A stretch of 64,000 nt of DNA from Clostridium lentum (GCF_014287815.1 NZ_JACOOQ010000002.1:62001-126000), one strand, 5' to 3'. Counted from the first letter of the stretch, positions 7,802 through 16,806 are shown. Program-made: numbers and translations. Notes: generated by a model from the letters alone, not told the origin.

Positions 7802-9067
7802 ATGTTAATTAAGAAAGTAAGACTTTTAGATAGAGATGGATTATTTGATATAAGAATAACAGATGGAAAATTTGAAGCAATAGCTGAAGAAATTCAAGCT
7901 AAGGAAGGTGAAGAAATTATAGAAGGAAATGGAGCATTAGCTTCAGCTCCTTTTATAGAACCACATATTCATTTAGATACTACATTAACAGCTGGAGAGC
8001 CAGAGTGGAATAAAAGTGGTACGCTTTTTGAAGGAATTGAAAGATGGTCTCAAAGAAAAGAGTTTTTAACAAAAGAAGATGTTAAAAATAGAGCTAAAAA
8101 AGCTATTGAATGGCAAGTTGCAAATGGAATTCAATTTATTAGAACTCATGTGGATGTGACTGATGAGAGTTTAGTTGCATTAAAAGCAATGGTAGAAGTA
8201 AGAGAAGAAGTTAAGGATTATGTTACTTTACAAATAGTTGCTTTCCCACAAGAAGGAATTCTTTCATATCCTAATGGGTTAGAATTAGTTGAAGAGGCTA
8301 TAAAATTAGGAGCAGATGTTATTGGAGCTATACCACACTTTGAGTTTACAAGAGAATATGGGGTAGAATCTATAAATAAGATTTTTGAATTAGCTAAAAA
8401 GTATGATGTATTAGTGGATGTTCATTGTGATGAAATAGATGATGAGCAATCAAGATTTTTAGAAGTTGTAGCAACAAGAGCTTTAGAAAGTGGTTTAAAG
8501 AATAAAGTAACAGCAAGCCATACTACTGCTATGGGTTCATATAACAATGCATATACATATAAACTTTTTAGATTATTAAAGATGTCAGGAATAAACTTTG
8601 TGTCTAATCCTTTAGTAAATACACATTTACAAGGAAGATTTGATACATATCCAAAGAGAAGAGGAATAACAAGAGTTAAAGAATTAAATGAAGCAGGAAT
8701 TAATGTATGCTTTGGTCATGATGATATATTTGATCCATGGTATCCAATGGGAACAGGAAATATGTTAGAAGTAGTTCATTTTGGTTTACATGTATGTCAG
8801 ATGATGGGTTATGATGATATAAATGAATCATTAAAATTTATCTCAACTAATAGTGCAAGAACATTAAATATAGAAGATAAATATGGAATTGAAATAGGCA
8901 AGCCAGGGAATTTAATATTACTAAATGCTGAAAGCGGATATGATGCCGTTAGAAGAAGAGCGGAAGTTTTATATTCTATAAGAGAAGGAAGAGTAATTGC
9001 TAAAACTATACCAAGCAAGTCCTATATAAATATGAATGAAGAAAAAGAAGTGACATTTAAAAGATAG
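7802..9067 (+). CDS. codA: Cytosine deaminase
   Basis: A 421-residue amidohydrolase that deaminates cytosine to uracil and ammonia. The metal-binding HIHLD lies at residues 55-59, followed by a His at [14 protein letters not shown] (with the catalytic Glu), [11 protein letters not shown], and the C-terminal [18 protein letters not shown] whose Asp is the last metal ligand. These match the E. coli CodA pattern, including the DPWYPMG loop typical of this family rather than of the fungal enzyme. It is the second gene of the codBA operon, ending at a terminator. Overall length is normal. Confidence 0.96.
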   Translation: MLIKKVRLLDRDGLFDIRITDGKFEAIAEEIQAKEGEEIIEGNGALASAPFIEPHIHLDTTLTAGEPEWNKSGTLFEGIERWSQRKEFLTKEDVKNRAKKAIEWQVANGIQFIRTHVDVTDESLVALKAMVEVREEVKDYVTLQIVAFPQEGILSYPNGLELVEEAIKLGADVIGAIPHFEFTREYGVESINKIFELAKKYDVLVDVHCDEIDDEQSRFLEVVATRALESGLKNKVTASHTTAMGSYNNAYTYKLFRLLKMSGINFVSNPLVNTHLQGRFDTYPKRRGITRVKELNEAGINVCFGHDDIFDPWYPMGTGNMLEVVHFGLHVCQMMGYDDINESLKFISTNSARTLNIEDKYGIEIGKPGNLILLNAESGYDAVRRRAEVLYSIREGRVIAKTIPSKSYINMNEEKEVTFKR

Positions 9068-9081
9068 TGGAGAATGTTTTT

Positions 9082-9116
9082 AAAAAGAGTTAGTGCTCAT
9101 AGCTAGCTCTTTTTTG
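9082..9116 (+). terminator. Terminator of codBA
   Basis: AGAGTTAG / CTAGCTCT stem with a TTTTTT tract. Confidence 0.8.
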
Positions 9117-9214
9117 CTAGAGGAAAATTACCAGATGGCTGATGGAAGAGCAAGGTAAGTAATAGAATTAAATTTTTTATAGCATAATATAAAAAACTTA
9201 TATGGAGCAAAAAT

Positions 9215-10126
9215 ATGATAAGTAGAGAAGAATATGTCATGCAGTCACTGGAACTACATCTTTTTTGGGGAAGGATAATGAAAGAGCACTTATTGTTTTT
9301 AGAAGCTGGATTTGCAGGAAAGAATACCAGGTTAATTAAGGAAGCAGAAAATTATAAAGTTAGTTTTGAAAAGTTTTTATTAGAAGTAGTAAAGCTTGCC
9401 AATGGTATTGTTAGGGAAAGTATAATAGATTCAGGAGAGATTTTCACAGAATATACTTTAGAAGCTGAAAAGAAAACAAAGTATTATACAGGCTTAGAGA
9501 TTAATTGCAAGATAACTTTAATGGAAAGTCATCTTCAATGTAAAAATAAGAAAATAGCTGATGTGAAGACTTCAGATTGTGTAAAGAATTTAAATTGCAG
9601 GGCTATAAAGATGCTAGACAAGTTAATATGCTTTAAAGAGAAGGTTTTAGAAGAAGTGATTAGCTGTAAGCTATTTACTTCTAATTACCCTATGATGCTT
9701 GAACATATAATAGAAGAGGCTAAAAAGTACCAGCAGAATATAAAAGATCTTGAAAATAATATTGATATAGAGCAATATAAAATTAAAAAAGTAGAGAGAT
9801 TTTGGAATGAAATCTTCATGGAGCATGCCATGTTTATTAGAGGGATGCTTGATCCAAGTGAAGAAAAGCTCATAAATTCTGCTGATAAGTTTGCTAAGAA
9901 ATTTAAAGAGTTAATGAAAAAAACATCTGATATTAATGAAGCTACCAGTACCACTATTGTAAGTGATACATTGATTGAGACAGCCAAATTAATTGATTTT
10001 AAGAAGGCAGCCACCAAGGGCATATTAGGATGTGAGATAAAGTCAATAATCCTACCACTTCTTTCAGACCATGTGCTAAGGGAAGCAAATCATTATTTAA
10101 GGATTTTAGAAGCTTATGAAGAATAA
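9215..10126 (+). CDS. DUF2935 protein, duplicated four-helix ferritin-like fold
   Basis: A 303-residue helical protein made of two related halves. Each half has the motif of a helix starting FW-x-x-IM-x-EH: LELHLFWGRIMKEHLLFLE near residue 12 and VERFWNEIFMEHAMFIRGM near residue 192, with a further E/H helix (MLEHIIEEAKKY; LSDHVLREANHYLRIL) in each. The E-H pairs look like metal ligands of a ferritin-like bundle. This pattern is DUF2935, common in spore formers and of unknown function. It is a single gene with its own terminator; no Shine-Dalgarno of full strength is visible (TATGGAGC is closest). Confidence 0.82.
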   Translation: MISREEYVMQSLELHLFWGRIMKEHLLFLEAGFAGKNTRLIKEAENYKVSFEKFLLEVVKLANGIVRESIIDSGEIFTEYTLEAEKKTKYYTGLEINCKITLMESHLQCKNKKIADVKTSDCVKNLNCRAIKMLDKLICFKEKVLEEVISCKLFTSNYPMMLEHIIEEAKKYQQNIKDLENNIDIEQYKIKKVERFWNEIFMEHAMFIRGMLDPSEEKLINSADKFAKKFKELMKKTSDINEATSTTIVSDTLIETAKLIDFKKAATKGILGCEIKSIILPLLSDHVLREANHYLRILEAYEE

Positions 10127-10146
10127 AGCTTTAAATAATGTAGCAG

Positions 10147-10171
10147 AAGAGCAGGTTTTTTACCTGCTCTT
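10147..10171 (+). terminator. Terminator of the DUF2935 gene
   Basis: AAGAGCAGGT / ACCTGCTCTT around a T5 loop, followed by ATTGATTTT. Confidence 0.75.
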
Positions 10172-10345
10172 ATTGATTTTAAATTATATATAAACCTAAA
10201 TCTTATAATCATATAATAATCACAAGTATAAAAAATAGATTTCCTTTTTATTATATGATAACATAATAAATATATTTATATTATTTGAAAATTTATTAAG
10301 AGAATATATGGTTAATATAAAAATGAAGATAATTGGAGGTACATA

Positions 10346-10936
10346 GTGGGTAAAAGAAAGTGTAAACAATGTGGAGAGGAATTTACACTGACAGATTCAG
10401 AAATAAAATTTTATAATGATAAGGGTCTTAATCTGCCAAAGAGATGTAGTGAATGTAGAAAGAAAAATAAGAATATAAATAATAATGAAAAAGAGAGTAT
10501 AAAAGAGACTAATATCCAAAGGATTAACAGTAAGAATAAAAGTAAAAAATTTAGAAATATTATTATAGTGGCAGTAGTACTTCTTTTATCATTTATAGGT
10601 AAGGTATTTAATATAAATTTTGATGCCTTAAACATAGGAAGTGTGCTACAAAGCCAAAAAGCAGATGGTGTTTTAGAATTCCGTAATGATAATTTATGGG
10701 AGGAGCATTTCTTAAAGCATGGTGGTGAATTTGGTTATACAACAAAAGAAGATTATTTAGAGGGGGCTAATGAAGTAGTAACTTCAGCTTCTTCTAAACA
10801 TAAGCAGGAAGCAGAAGACGGAGATGATATATATTATGATGCAGAGAATAATGAAATTGTCTTTGTATCAAAAGATGGATATATAAGAACATATTTTAAG
10901 CCATCTGATGGAATTGAATATTATAATAGACAATAG
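10346..10936 (+). CDS. Zinc-ribbon, transmembrane, BECR-nuclease-like fusion protein
   Basis: A 196-residue protein starting at GTG (10346) with RBS TTGGAGGT. Three parts are visible: an N-terminal zinc ribbon (C6-x2-C9, then C34-x2-C37, with LPKRCSECR) of the kind found in many small clostridial proteins; a lysine/asparagine-rich linker and one transmembrane helix at about residues 72-88; and a C-terminal domain, about residues 108-196, with HFLKHGGEFGYTTKEDYLEGA, then GDDIYYDAENNEIVFV and GYIRTYFKPSDGIEYY. The KHG-EFG start and the I-x-TYF-P end recall the Barnase-EndoU-ColicinE5/RelE-like (BECR) nucleases of toxin and phage proteins. Nuclease activity is inference. No immunity gene is evident next to it. 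Confidence 0.6.
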   Translation: MGKRKCKQCGEEFTLTDSEIKFYNDKGLNLPKRCSECRKKNKNINNNEKESIKETNIQRINSKNKSKKFRNIIIVAVVLLLSFIGKVFNINFDALNIGSVLQSQKADGVLEFRNDNLWEEHFLKHGGEFGYTTKEDYLEGANEVVTSASSKHKQEAEDGDDIYYDAENNEIVFVSKDGYIRTYFKPSDGIEYYNRQ

Positions 10937-10977
10937 AAATAAAGAGGTGGAATTTTAGCTTAAGGGGAAAGTTTAAT

Positions 10978-11067
10978 ATGGGGGTAAATCTTGTAAAACA
11001 TAATATATTAAAAGCATTGATATTTTTTGCCATACCAATTTTGATTTCTAATATATTTCAGTTATAA
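10978..11067 (+). pseudogene. N-terminal remnant of a MATE-family exporter
   Basis: MGVNLVKHNILKALIFFAIP then ILISNIFQL and a stop. This is the standard start of a MATE multidrug exporter (NorM/DinF type: PILISNIFQQLYN). The bases after the stop still read NI-x-DIL in another frame, so a small deletion destroyed the gene and the rest is lost. A reasonable ribosome site (AGGGGAAAG) remains. Confidence 0.6.
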
Positions 11068-11110
11068 TATTTGATATTCTTATTATTATCATATTTTGAA
11101 ATATATAACA

Positions 11111-11145
11111 TAAAAACTAGCTATCTGTGATAGCTAGTTTGTTTT
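11111..11145. terminator. Bidirectional terminator at the end of cotJABC
   Basis: Perfect 12-bp stem AAACTAGCTATC / GATAGCTAGTTT with a 3-nt loop; T runs on both strands. Confidence 0.85.
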
Positions 11146-11722
11146 ATTTACAATTTGGATTTTTATGAGAGAGATTCTCTTGTACGTGCATTAGTGTTTC
11201 ACCAAATCTTTGATAATGAACTACTTCTCTTTCTCTTAAGAATCCCAGAATTTTTTTGATTTCGTAATCATCTGTTAAATTTAAAAGCCATTCATATGTT
11301 GCTCGAGCTTTTTGTTCTGCAGCTAAATTTTCATGTAAATCAGCTATTACATCACCTTTAGATTGAAAAAAGGTAGCACTCCAAGGATTACCTGTAGCAT
11401 CTGTAGGATACACACCTTTACCATGATCTGCATAATGGCCAGCAAGACCTGCTTTTTTTATTTCATCTATTGTAGAGTTTTCCATTATTTGATGAACCAT
11501 TGTGGCAATTATTTCAACGTGGGCCATTTCTTCTGTGCCAATATCATTTAGCATACCTTTAGATTTATTGGTAGGCATAGAAAATCTTTGGCTTAAATAT
11601 CTTAGAGCTGCTGATAGTTCGCCATCAGGGCCACCAAATTGAGTAATAAGAAGTTTTGCCATACTTAAATCTGAACATTTTAAATTAACAGGATATTGAA
11701 GAGTTTTTACATAGCACCACAT
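11144..11722 (-). CDS. cotJC: Spore coat protein CotJC, manganese-catalase-like
   Basis: A 192-residue ferritin-like protein: QFGGPDGELSAALRYLSQRF carries the first Glu, GTEEMAHVEIIATMVHQIM the E-x-x-H of the second helix, and LAAEQKARATYEWLL and REREVVHYQRFGETL the C-terminal Glu and E-x-x-H. These are the dimetal ligands of manganese catalases. CotJC is a coat component in Bacillus and clostridia. It is last in a three-gene operon, 3 bp after cotJB, and ends at a strong terminator. Length fits CotJC of spore formers. Confidence 0.95.
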   Translation of the reverse strand: MWCYVKTLQYPVNLKCSDLSMAKLLITQFGGPDGELSAALRYLSQRFSMPTNKSKGMLNDIGTEEMAHVEIIATMVHQIMENSTIDEIKKAGLAGHYADHGKGVYPTDATGNPWSATFFQSKGDVIADLHENLAAEQKARATYEWLLNLTDDYEIKKILGFLREREVVHYQRFGETLMHVQENLSHKNPNCK

Positions 11723-11725
11723 ATA

Positions 11726-11989
11726 TTATTCACCATCCTTACATTTTTCCCATGGCCAAGGGGTATCTATCCAAGCTTTAGGATTTTGCATATAAGCTAA
11801 TCCGAAATTAATTAAAGGACCATATTGTTGTTCGTATTCATAAATTGCTTTTTTTAATTTTGAAGACATTATTTCATAATCTTCAGTGGATTTTTCGCAA
11901 CATGGGAAACTGTCAGTATAAAGATTTAAATCAACACAATAAAATAACATTTTTCTAATATTATTTAATAAATCTTCTCTATCCATCAT
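11726..11989 (-). CDS. cotJB: Spore coat protein CotJB
   Basis: An 87-residue protein: LLNNIRKMLFYCVDLNLYTD, KKAIYEYEQQYGPLINFGL and the Trp-rich end NPKAWIDTPWPWEKC, the hallmark of CotJB. Its ATG overlaps the TGA of cotJA (ATGA), and cotJC follows within 3 bp, so the three are translationally coupled. Function is structural, in the spore coat with CotJC; inferred from the family. Confidence 0.93.
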   Translation of the reverse strand: MMDREDLLNNIRKMLFYCVDLNLYTDSFPCCEKSTEDYEIMSSKLKKAIYEYEQQYGPLINFGLAYMQNPKAWIDTPWPWEKCKDGE

Positions 11990-12255
11990 TTAACCCCCTT
12001 AACATATTTTACATCGCAATAAGGGCTATAAAGATCTTTAAAAATAGTGCCAGCATAAAAAGCATCACTTAAATTAAATAAATGTTCATAAGGCTGTAAA
12101 GTAATATAAGGTTTTGCATATATATTGGGAGCAAATACTTTATAAGATTCATAACAATTTACTTTTGGATTACAGGCTGTGTTACAAGAAGCATCACAAG
12201 GATCATTCATACAATCATTACATTTTATACAATCGTCTTTTCTATAAAAGTACAT
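11986..12255 (-). CDS. cotJA: Spore coat-associated protein CotJA with Cys-rich N-terminus
   Basis: An 89-residue protein. The C-terminal part YAKPYITLQPYEHLFNLSDAF then AGTIFKDLYSPY matches CotJA. The first 35 residues carry seven cysteines (C9, C12, C15, C20, C24, C28, C34) in a ferredoxin-like or metal-ribbon-like spacing, an extension not typical of the Bacillus protein. First gene of the cotJABC operon with an AAAGGA ribosome site. A sporulation promoter is expected within 12256-12330, but I could not define its boxes with confidence. Confidence 0.88.
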   Translation of the reverse strand: MYFYRKDDCIKCNDCMNDPCDASCNTACNPKVNCYESYKVFAPNIYAKPYITLQPYEHLFNLSDAFYAGTIFKDLYSPYCDVKYVKGVK

Positions 12256-12498
12256 GATATATATCCTTTCATTAATAAATATTGTACAAGATAATATTAT
12301 GCAATAAAAAGAGAAAAAGTGTTAAAAAATAAAAAGTAGATAAATAAATGTCGATATAATAAGAGTGTTTTTAGTTATGGGAAAATAATGAAATATAAAC
12401 TTTCCCTTTAAGAAAGAATCTTTAGGATAGTTATAGAAATAAGAATAATAAAGTATTAAAATAGTAATATAATTTTATTTAGAAAGAGAGGGCATAAG

Positions 12499-13902
12499 GT
12501 GTATAAAGATAAAATTGAAGAATATTTCAATATCCATAAGGATGAAATGATTAATGATATATTTAAGCTTATAAAAATAAGGAGTGATAAAGGTGAAGCT
12601 AAAGATGGGATGCCTTTTGGTGAAGGACCTGCTAAGGTTTTAGAAGAAGCATTAAGTATGGCAGCTTCTATGGGATTTGTCACTAAAAATTATGAAAATT
12701 ATGTAGGAGCAGTAGACTTTAATGAAAAAGAAAAGGCATTAGATATTTTAGCACACTTAGATGTAGTACCAGTAAGTGATGAATGGACAGTGACAAAGCC
12801 CTTTGAACCTATAATAAAGGATGGAAGGCTTTATGGAAGAGGAGCTTCTGACGATAAGGGACCAGCGGTAACAGCTTTATATGCCATGAAGGCGGTAAAA
12901 GATTTAAATATTCCATTAAATAAGAATGTGAGGCTTATTCTTGGAACTGATGAAGAGTGTGGAAGTTCAGATATAAAGTACTATTATAATAGAGAAGAAG
13001 AAGCACCTATGACTTTTTCGCCAGATGCAGATTTTCCTCTTATAAATGTTGAAAAGGGAAGTTTTAAGCCAGAATTTAGAGCAGAATTTGAAGAAGATAA
13101 AAAGCTTCCAAGGATAGTTTCTGTAAATTCAGGGGTAAAGGTGAATGTTATTCCAGACAGAGCTTCTGCAGTGATAGAAGGTATAAGTTACAATGAGCTT
13201 TTAGGCTATTGTGAAAGAAAATTTTTACCTTTAGGTATAACATATAAAATTACAGAAGAAGATAATAAATGTGTAATTAATATAAGAGGTACAGGAGCAC
13301 ATGCAGCTTATCCTGAAAGTGGTAATAATGCACTTACTGCTATGCTTGAATTATTATGTGAAATGCCTTTTGCAGAAAGTGAAGGATTTAAAAGGTTATG
13401 TGCTGTAAATAAATTATTCCCACATGGAGACTATAAAGGAAAAGCTATAGGAGTGAATATCAGTGATGAAGTATCAGGAGAACTTACTTTATCATTTACT
13501 ATCTTTGAATATAATATGACTTCCTTAAAAGGAACTTTTGATTGTAGAGCACCACTTTGTGCTACTAACGAAAATTTAAGAGATGTTGTGGCAAAGAATT
13601 TAAAGGATAATGGTATCATTTTAGAACCATGTGAAGTTTTACCAGGACATCATGTTGATGAAAATTCAGAATTTGTTCAAACACTTTTAAGTTGTTATGA
13701 AAAATATAGCGGTCAAAAGGGAGAGTGTCTTGCCATTGGAGGAGGCACATATGTCCATAACTTAAAAAATGGTGTGGCATTTGGATGTACAATGCCAGGA
13801 ACTGATAATAATATGCATGGTGATGATGAATTTGCCGTAGTAGATGAATTAATTTTAAGTGCCAAGATATTTACTGAAGCAATAATTCAACTTTGCAGCT
13901 AG
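12499..13902 (+). CDS. pepV: Dipeptidase PepV-like (M20 family)
   Basis: A 467-residue zinc dipeptidase starting at GTG 12499 (VYKDKIEEYFN) after GAAAGAGAGGG. M20 motifs are complete: ILAHLDVVP (first His), LYGRGASDDKGP (bridging Asp), GTDEECGSSD (catalytic Glu and ligand), MTFSPDADFP, GTGAHAAYPESG and a C-terminal PGTDNNMHGDDEF holding the last His. These match PepV, which clips unblocked dipeptides in the cytoplasm. It is followed by pepT after 24 bp, so the pair finishes peptide breakdown to amino acids, as suits a peptide-fermenting Clostridium. Confidence 0.93.
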   Translation: MYKDKIEEYFNIHKDEMINDIFKLIKIRSDKGEAKDGMPFGEGPAKVLEEALSMAASMGFVTKNYENYVGAVDFNEKEKALDILAHLDVVPVSDEWTVTKPFEPIIKDGRLYGRGASDDKGPAVTALYAMKAVKDLNIPLNKNVRLILGTDEECGSSDIKYYYNREEEAPMTFSPDADFPLINVEKGSFKPEFRAEFEEDKKLPRIVSVNSGVKVNVIPDRASAVIEGISYNELLGYCERKFLPLGITYKITEEDNKCVINIRGTGAHAAYPESGNNALTAMLELLCEMPFAESEGFKRLCAVNKLFPHGDYKGKAIGVNISDEVSGELTLSFTIFEYNMTSLKGTFDCRAPLCATNENLRDVVAKNLKDNGIILEPCEVLPGHHVDENSEFVQTLLSCYEKYSGQKGECLAIGGGTYVHNLKNGVAFGCTMPGTDNNMHGDDEFAVVDELILSAKIFTEAIIQLCS

Positions 13903-13926
13903 AATATAGTTAAGGAGAGATTGATT

Positions 13927-15141
13927 ATGAAAGCATATGAAAGATTATTAAAATACGTTAAGGTTTATACTATGTCTGATCCAAAATCTGAAATTGTACC
14001 ATCAACAATGAGACAATTTGATTTAGCTCATATGTTGGTGGAAGAAATGAAAGCATTAGGATTAAAAGATGTAAGAGTTGATGATAAGTGCTATGTATAT
14101 GGATATATTCCAGCAACTGAAGGATATGAAGATAGAAAATCTATAGGGCTTATAGCACACCTTGATACTGCACCAGCAGCTCCAGGAGAAAATGTAAATC
14201 CACAAATAGTAGAAAATTATAACGGTGAAGATATTACTTTATTAAATGGCACTGTTATATCAGTTAGTAAATTTCCGCATTTAAAAGAATTAAAGGGAAG
14301 AACACTTATAACAACAGATGGAAATACACTTTTAGGGGCAGATGATAAGGCTGGTATAGCAGAAATACTTACAGCTTGTGAAAGAATAATTAATGAAAAT
14401 ATACCTCATGGAAAGATATGTGTAGGCTTTACGCCAGATGAGGAAGTTGGTAGAGGTGCTGCTCATTTTGATGTAAAGAACTTTGGAGCAGACTTTGCTT
14501 ATACAATAGATGGAGGTATGGAAGGTGAGATTTCTTATGAGAACTTTAATGCCTCTGCAGCAGAAATAGAAATACATGGTGTTTCTGTGCATCCTGGAAG
14601 TGCAAAAAATACCATGATTAATGCTGTGAATGTAGGTATAGAGTTAAATGGAATGCTTCCAGAAGGTGAAAAACCTGAACATACTGAAGGTTATGAAGGA
14701 TTTTATTATTTAGAAAGTTTCAGCGGCAATACAGATTATGCTAAGATGAGTTATATCTTAAGAGACCATGATAATAACAAATTAGAGGCTAAAAAAGCAA
14801 CTTTATTATTAGCTGAAAAATTACTAAATGAAAAATATGGAGAAGGTACAGTAAAAATTACTATATCAGATCAATATAAGAATATGGCAGAACATGTTAA
14901 GCCATGTATGCATTTAATAGATAATGCTATAGCTGCCATGAAGGCTTTAAATGTAACGCCAATAATTGAGCCAATAAGAGGTGGTACTGATGGAGCTACA
15001 TTAAGCTATATGGGATTACCTTGTCCTAACTTAGGTACAGGTGGATTTGCTTATCATGGTGAGTATGAACATATAACTGTTGAAGGCATGGATATATGTA
15101 CAGATATAATAGTAGAAATCTTAAAAAATTACGCTAAATAG
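13927..15141 (+). CDS. pepT: Peptidase T (tripeptide aminopeptidase)
   Basis: A 404-residue M20 metallopeptidase that removes the N-terminal residue of tripeptides. ATG 13927 is preferred to the in-frame TTG 13921 because AAGGAGAG at 13911-13918 then has normal spacing. Motifs: LIAHLDTAPAAPG, LLGADDKAGIAEI, GFTPDEEVGRGA, TIDGGMEGEISYENFNA (a PepT hallmark), IRGGTDGATLSYMGLPCPN and GGFAYHGEYEHI with the final His. Co-directional with pepV and followed by a hairpin. Confidence 0.96.
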   Translation: MKAYERLLKYVKVYTMSDPKSEIVPSTMRQFDLAHMLVEEMKALGLKDVRVDDKCYVYGYIPATEGYEDRKSIGLIAHLDTAPAAPGENVNPQIVENYNGEDITLLNGTVISVSKFPHLKELKGRTLITTDGNTLLGADDKAGIAEILTACERIINENIPHGKICVGFTPDEEVGRGAAHFDVKNFGADFAYTIDGGMEGEISYENFNASAAEIEIHGVSVHPGSAKNTMINAVNVGIELNGMLPEGEKPEHTEGYEGFYYLESFSGNTDYAKMSYILRDHDNNKLEAKKATLLLAEKLLNEKYGEGTVKITISDQYKNMAEHVKPCMHLIDNAIAAMKALNVTPIIEPIRGGTDGATLSYMGLPCPNLGTGGFAYHGEYEHITVEGMDICTDIIVEILKNYAK

Positions 15142-15161
15142 TTATGAATTAAGCCAAATTT

Positions 15162-15198
15162 AAATGGCTGCAGTAGAGGAGATATTGCAGCCATTTTC
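15162..15198 (+). terminator. Hairpin after pepT
   Basis: AAATGGCTGCA / TGCAGCCATTT with a 13-nt loop and a short T run. It lies inside what could be read as an upstream extension of the next gene, which argues for the later start of that gene. Confidence 0.6.
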
Positions 15199-15244
15199 AG
15201 GAGGCTTTTTTTATAAGAAATCTAAAGATAAAGTAGGTGGGAGA

Positions 15245-16594
15245 ATGAAGGTGGATTTTGCAAAGTTAAAAGGAAAAGTCATTACCAAAGATGATTTTGC
15301 TTATGAAGAAGAAAGGCAAGGCTGGAATAGAGGAGTAGAAAAATATCCGCTAGCAATAGTTTTTTGTAAAAATGAGGATGAAATAATAGAGGCTATGGCC
15401 TTTGCAGCAAGAGAAAAATTACCTTTTAGGATAAGAAGCGGAAGACATCATTATGAGGGATTTTCCAATGGTAATGATATCTTAGTAATAGATATAAGCT
15501 TAATGAATAAAATATACATAAATGAAGAAGAAAGAACAGTTACCATAGAAGGTGGAGTAAGAAATAGAGAACTTTATGAAGCTGTTTGTGGTGCCGGCTA
15601 TCCATTTCCAGGAGGAGGATGTCCAACAGTCGGGGTAGTTGGTTTTACCTTAGGTGGAGGTTGGGGATATTCTAGTAGGCTTTTAGGATTAGGGATTGAT
15701 AGCCTTTTACAAGTGGAGCTCATTAATTATAAAGGAGAAAAAATATTAGCTGATAAAAAGGTTAATAGTGATTTGTTCTGGGCACTTAGAGGATGTGGTG
15801 GAGGGAATTTTGGTATTGTTACTGCTATGAAATTTAAACTTCCTCATAAAATTAATAAGGCTACCTTGATAAATATAGATTATCCTAATTTAACTATTGA
15901 TGAAAAGGTTCTAATATTTAAGCTTTGGCAAAAGGAATTTAAGAGCTTAGATATAAGGCTTAATTTAAAAACTGCCATATATAATTCCATGCATAAAGGT
16001 ACTGGGATAAAAATTACAGGGCTGTTTTATGGTAATGAAAAAGAGACTATGGAAGCTTTAAAACCATTTAAAGATATAGGAATAAATAGTGATTTTAATC
16101 TGGAATATATTACTGTTCTTGAAGCCAATAGAAAAATTCAAGATAGTCATCCAGAGTATGAAAAATATAAGTCATCTGGAAGATTTGTATATGATGATTA
16201 TAGTGAAGAGGAAATAATTAAGATGGTGGATGTTATTTCAGATATACCTAAGTCAGCTGAATATGCAGCATTGTCTTTTTATGGGCTAGGAGGAGTAATA
16301 AAAGAAATACCTAAAGAGAATACTAGTTTTTACTATAGAGATGCTGAAGCAATAATGGGCTTCCAAGTATTATGGGAAGAGCAAAAGTATGCTCCAGAAA
16401 ATAAAAAATGGATGTTGGAAAAGTTTAGGCTATTAAAGACGATGACTAAAGGTTCATTTATTAATTTCCCTTTAAAGGAATTAGATAGTTATGAAGATGA
16501 ATATTATGGTCCGTTTAAAGAAAAATTAAGAAAAATCAAAGAGAAATATGATCCATATAACTTTTTTGATTTTGAACAGTCCATAAGGTTATAA
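15245..16594 (+). CDS. FAD-linked oxidase, BBE type, bicovalent flavin
   Basis: A 449-residue flavin oxidase starting at ATG 15245 (MKVDFAKLKG) after GGTGGGAGA; a longer frame from 15164 would run through the pepT terminator. The PP-type FAD domain has IRSGRHHYEG, where H68 aligns with the histidine that binds FAD covalently, and GGGCPTVGVVGFTLGGGWG, where C126 aligns with the 6-S-cysteinyl attachment. The C-terminal YDPYNFFDFEQSI is the berberine-bridge (BBE) end motif. Members oxidise sugars, secondary metabolites or polyphenols with O2; the substrate here is unknown, and an oxidase in an anaerobe is notable. Confidence 0.88.
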   Translation: MKVDFAKLKGKVITKDDFAYEEERQGWNRGVEKYPLAIVFCKNEDEIIEAMAFAAREKLPFRIRSGRHHYEGFSNGNDILVIDISLMNKIYINEEERTVTIEGGVRNRELYEAVCGAGYPFPGGGCPTVGVVGFTLGGGWGYSSRLLGLGIDSLLQVELINYKGEKILADKKVNSDLFWALRGCGGGNFGIVTAMKFKLPHKINKATLINIDYPNLTIDEKVLIFKLWQKEFKSLDIRLNLKTAIYNSMHKGTGIKITGLFYGNEKETMEALKPFKDIGINSDFNLEYITVLEANRKIQDSHPEYEKYKSSGRFVYDDYSEEEIIKMVDVISDIPKSAEYAALSFYGLGGVIKEIPKENTSFYYRDAEAIMGFQVLWEEQKYAPENKKWMLEKFRLLKTMTKGSFINFPLKELDSYEDEYYGPFKEKLRKIKEKYDPYNFFDFEQSIRL

Positions 16595-16603
16595 AAAGAA
16601 AAG

Positions 16604-16640
16604 GGGATAAAAGTTCTTAATGAATTTTATCCCTGGTTTT
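16604..16640 (+). terminator. Terminator of the flavin oxidase gene
   Basis: GGGATAAAA / TTTTATCCC stem with a 12-nt loop and TGGTTTTT. Confidence 0.75.
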
Positions 16641-16650
16641 TATGAAAAAA

Positions 16651-16806
16651 TTATTTGACAATGCATTCTTTATGACCACATGTGTCACATTTGTAATAAT
16701 TTTTACCATATTGCTTATTATCATATGCATAATTGAAATCCTTCATTGTATCGCCACAAATTGGACAAATCAATGAAGCATTAGAGCTTTTTTTTTCAAT
16801 TTTCAT
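16651..16806 (-). CDS. Small zinc-ribbon protein (51 residues)
   Basis: A short gene read directly: MKIEKKSSNASLICPICGDT, then MKDFNYAYDNKQYGKNYYKC and DTCGHKECIVK. Two CxxC pairs (CPIC and CDTC) 26 residues apart form a treble-clef or rubredoxin-like zinc ribbon. RBS AGAGG lies 8 nt before the ATG. It is convergent with the flavin oxidase gene and shares its terminator. Function unknown; such small ribbons bind nucleic acid or protein partners. Confidence 0.8.
   Translation of the reverse strand: MKIEKKSSNASLICPICGDTMKDFNYAYDNKQYGKNYYKCDTCGHKECIVK

Noticed and set aside
12360..12425. GGGAAAA ... TTTCCC as a terminator before pepV
   Set aside because: The loop is long, the stem short and the T run weak; no gene upstream on that strand needs it.
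15164..15244. N-terminal extension of the flavin oxidase gene
   Set aside because: It runs through the pepT terminator hairpin and lacks a ribosome site; ATG 15245 fits better.
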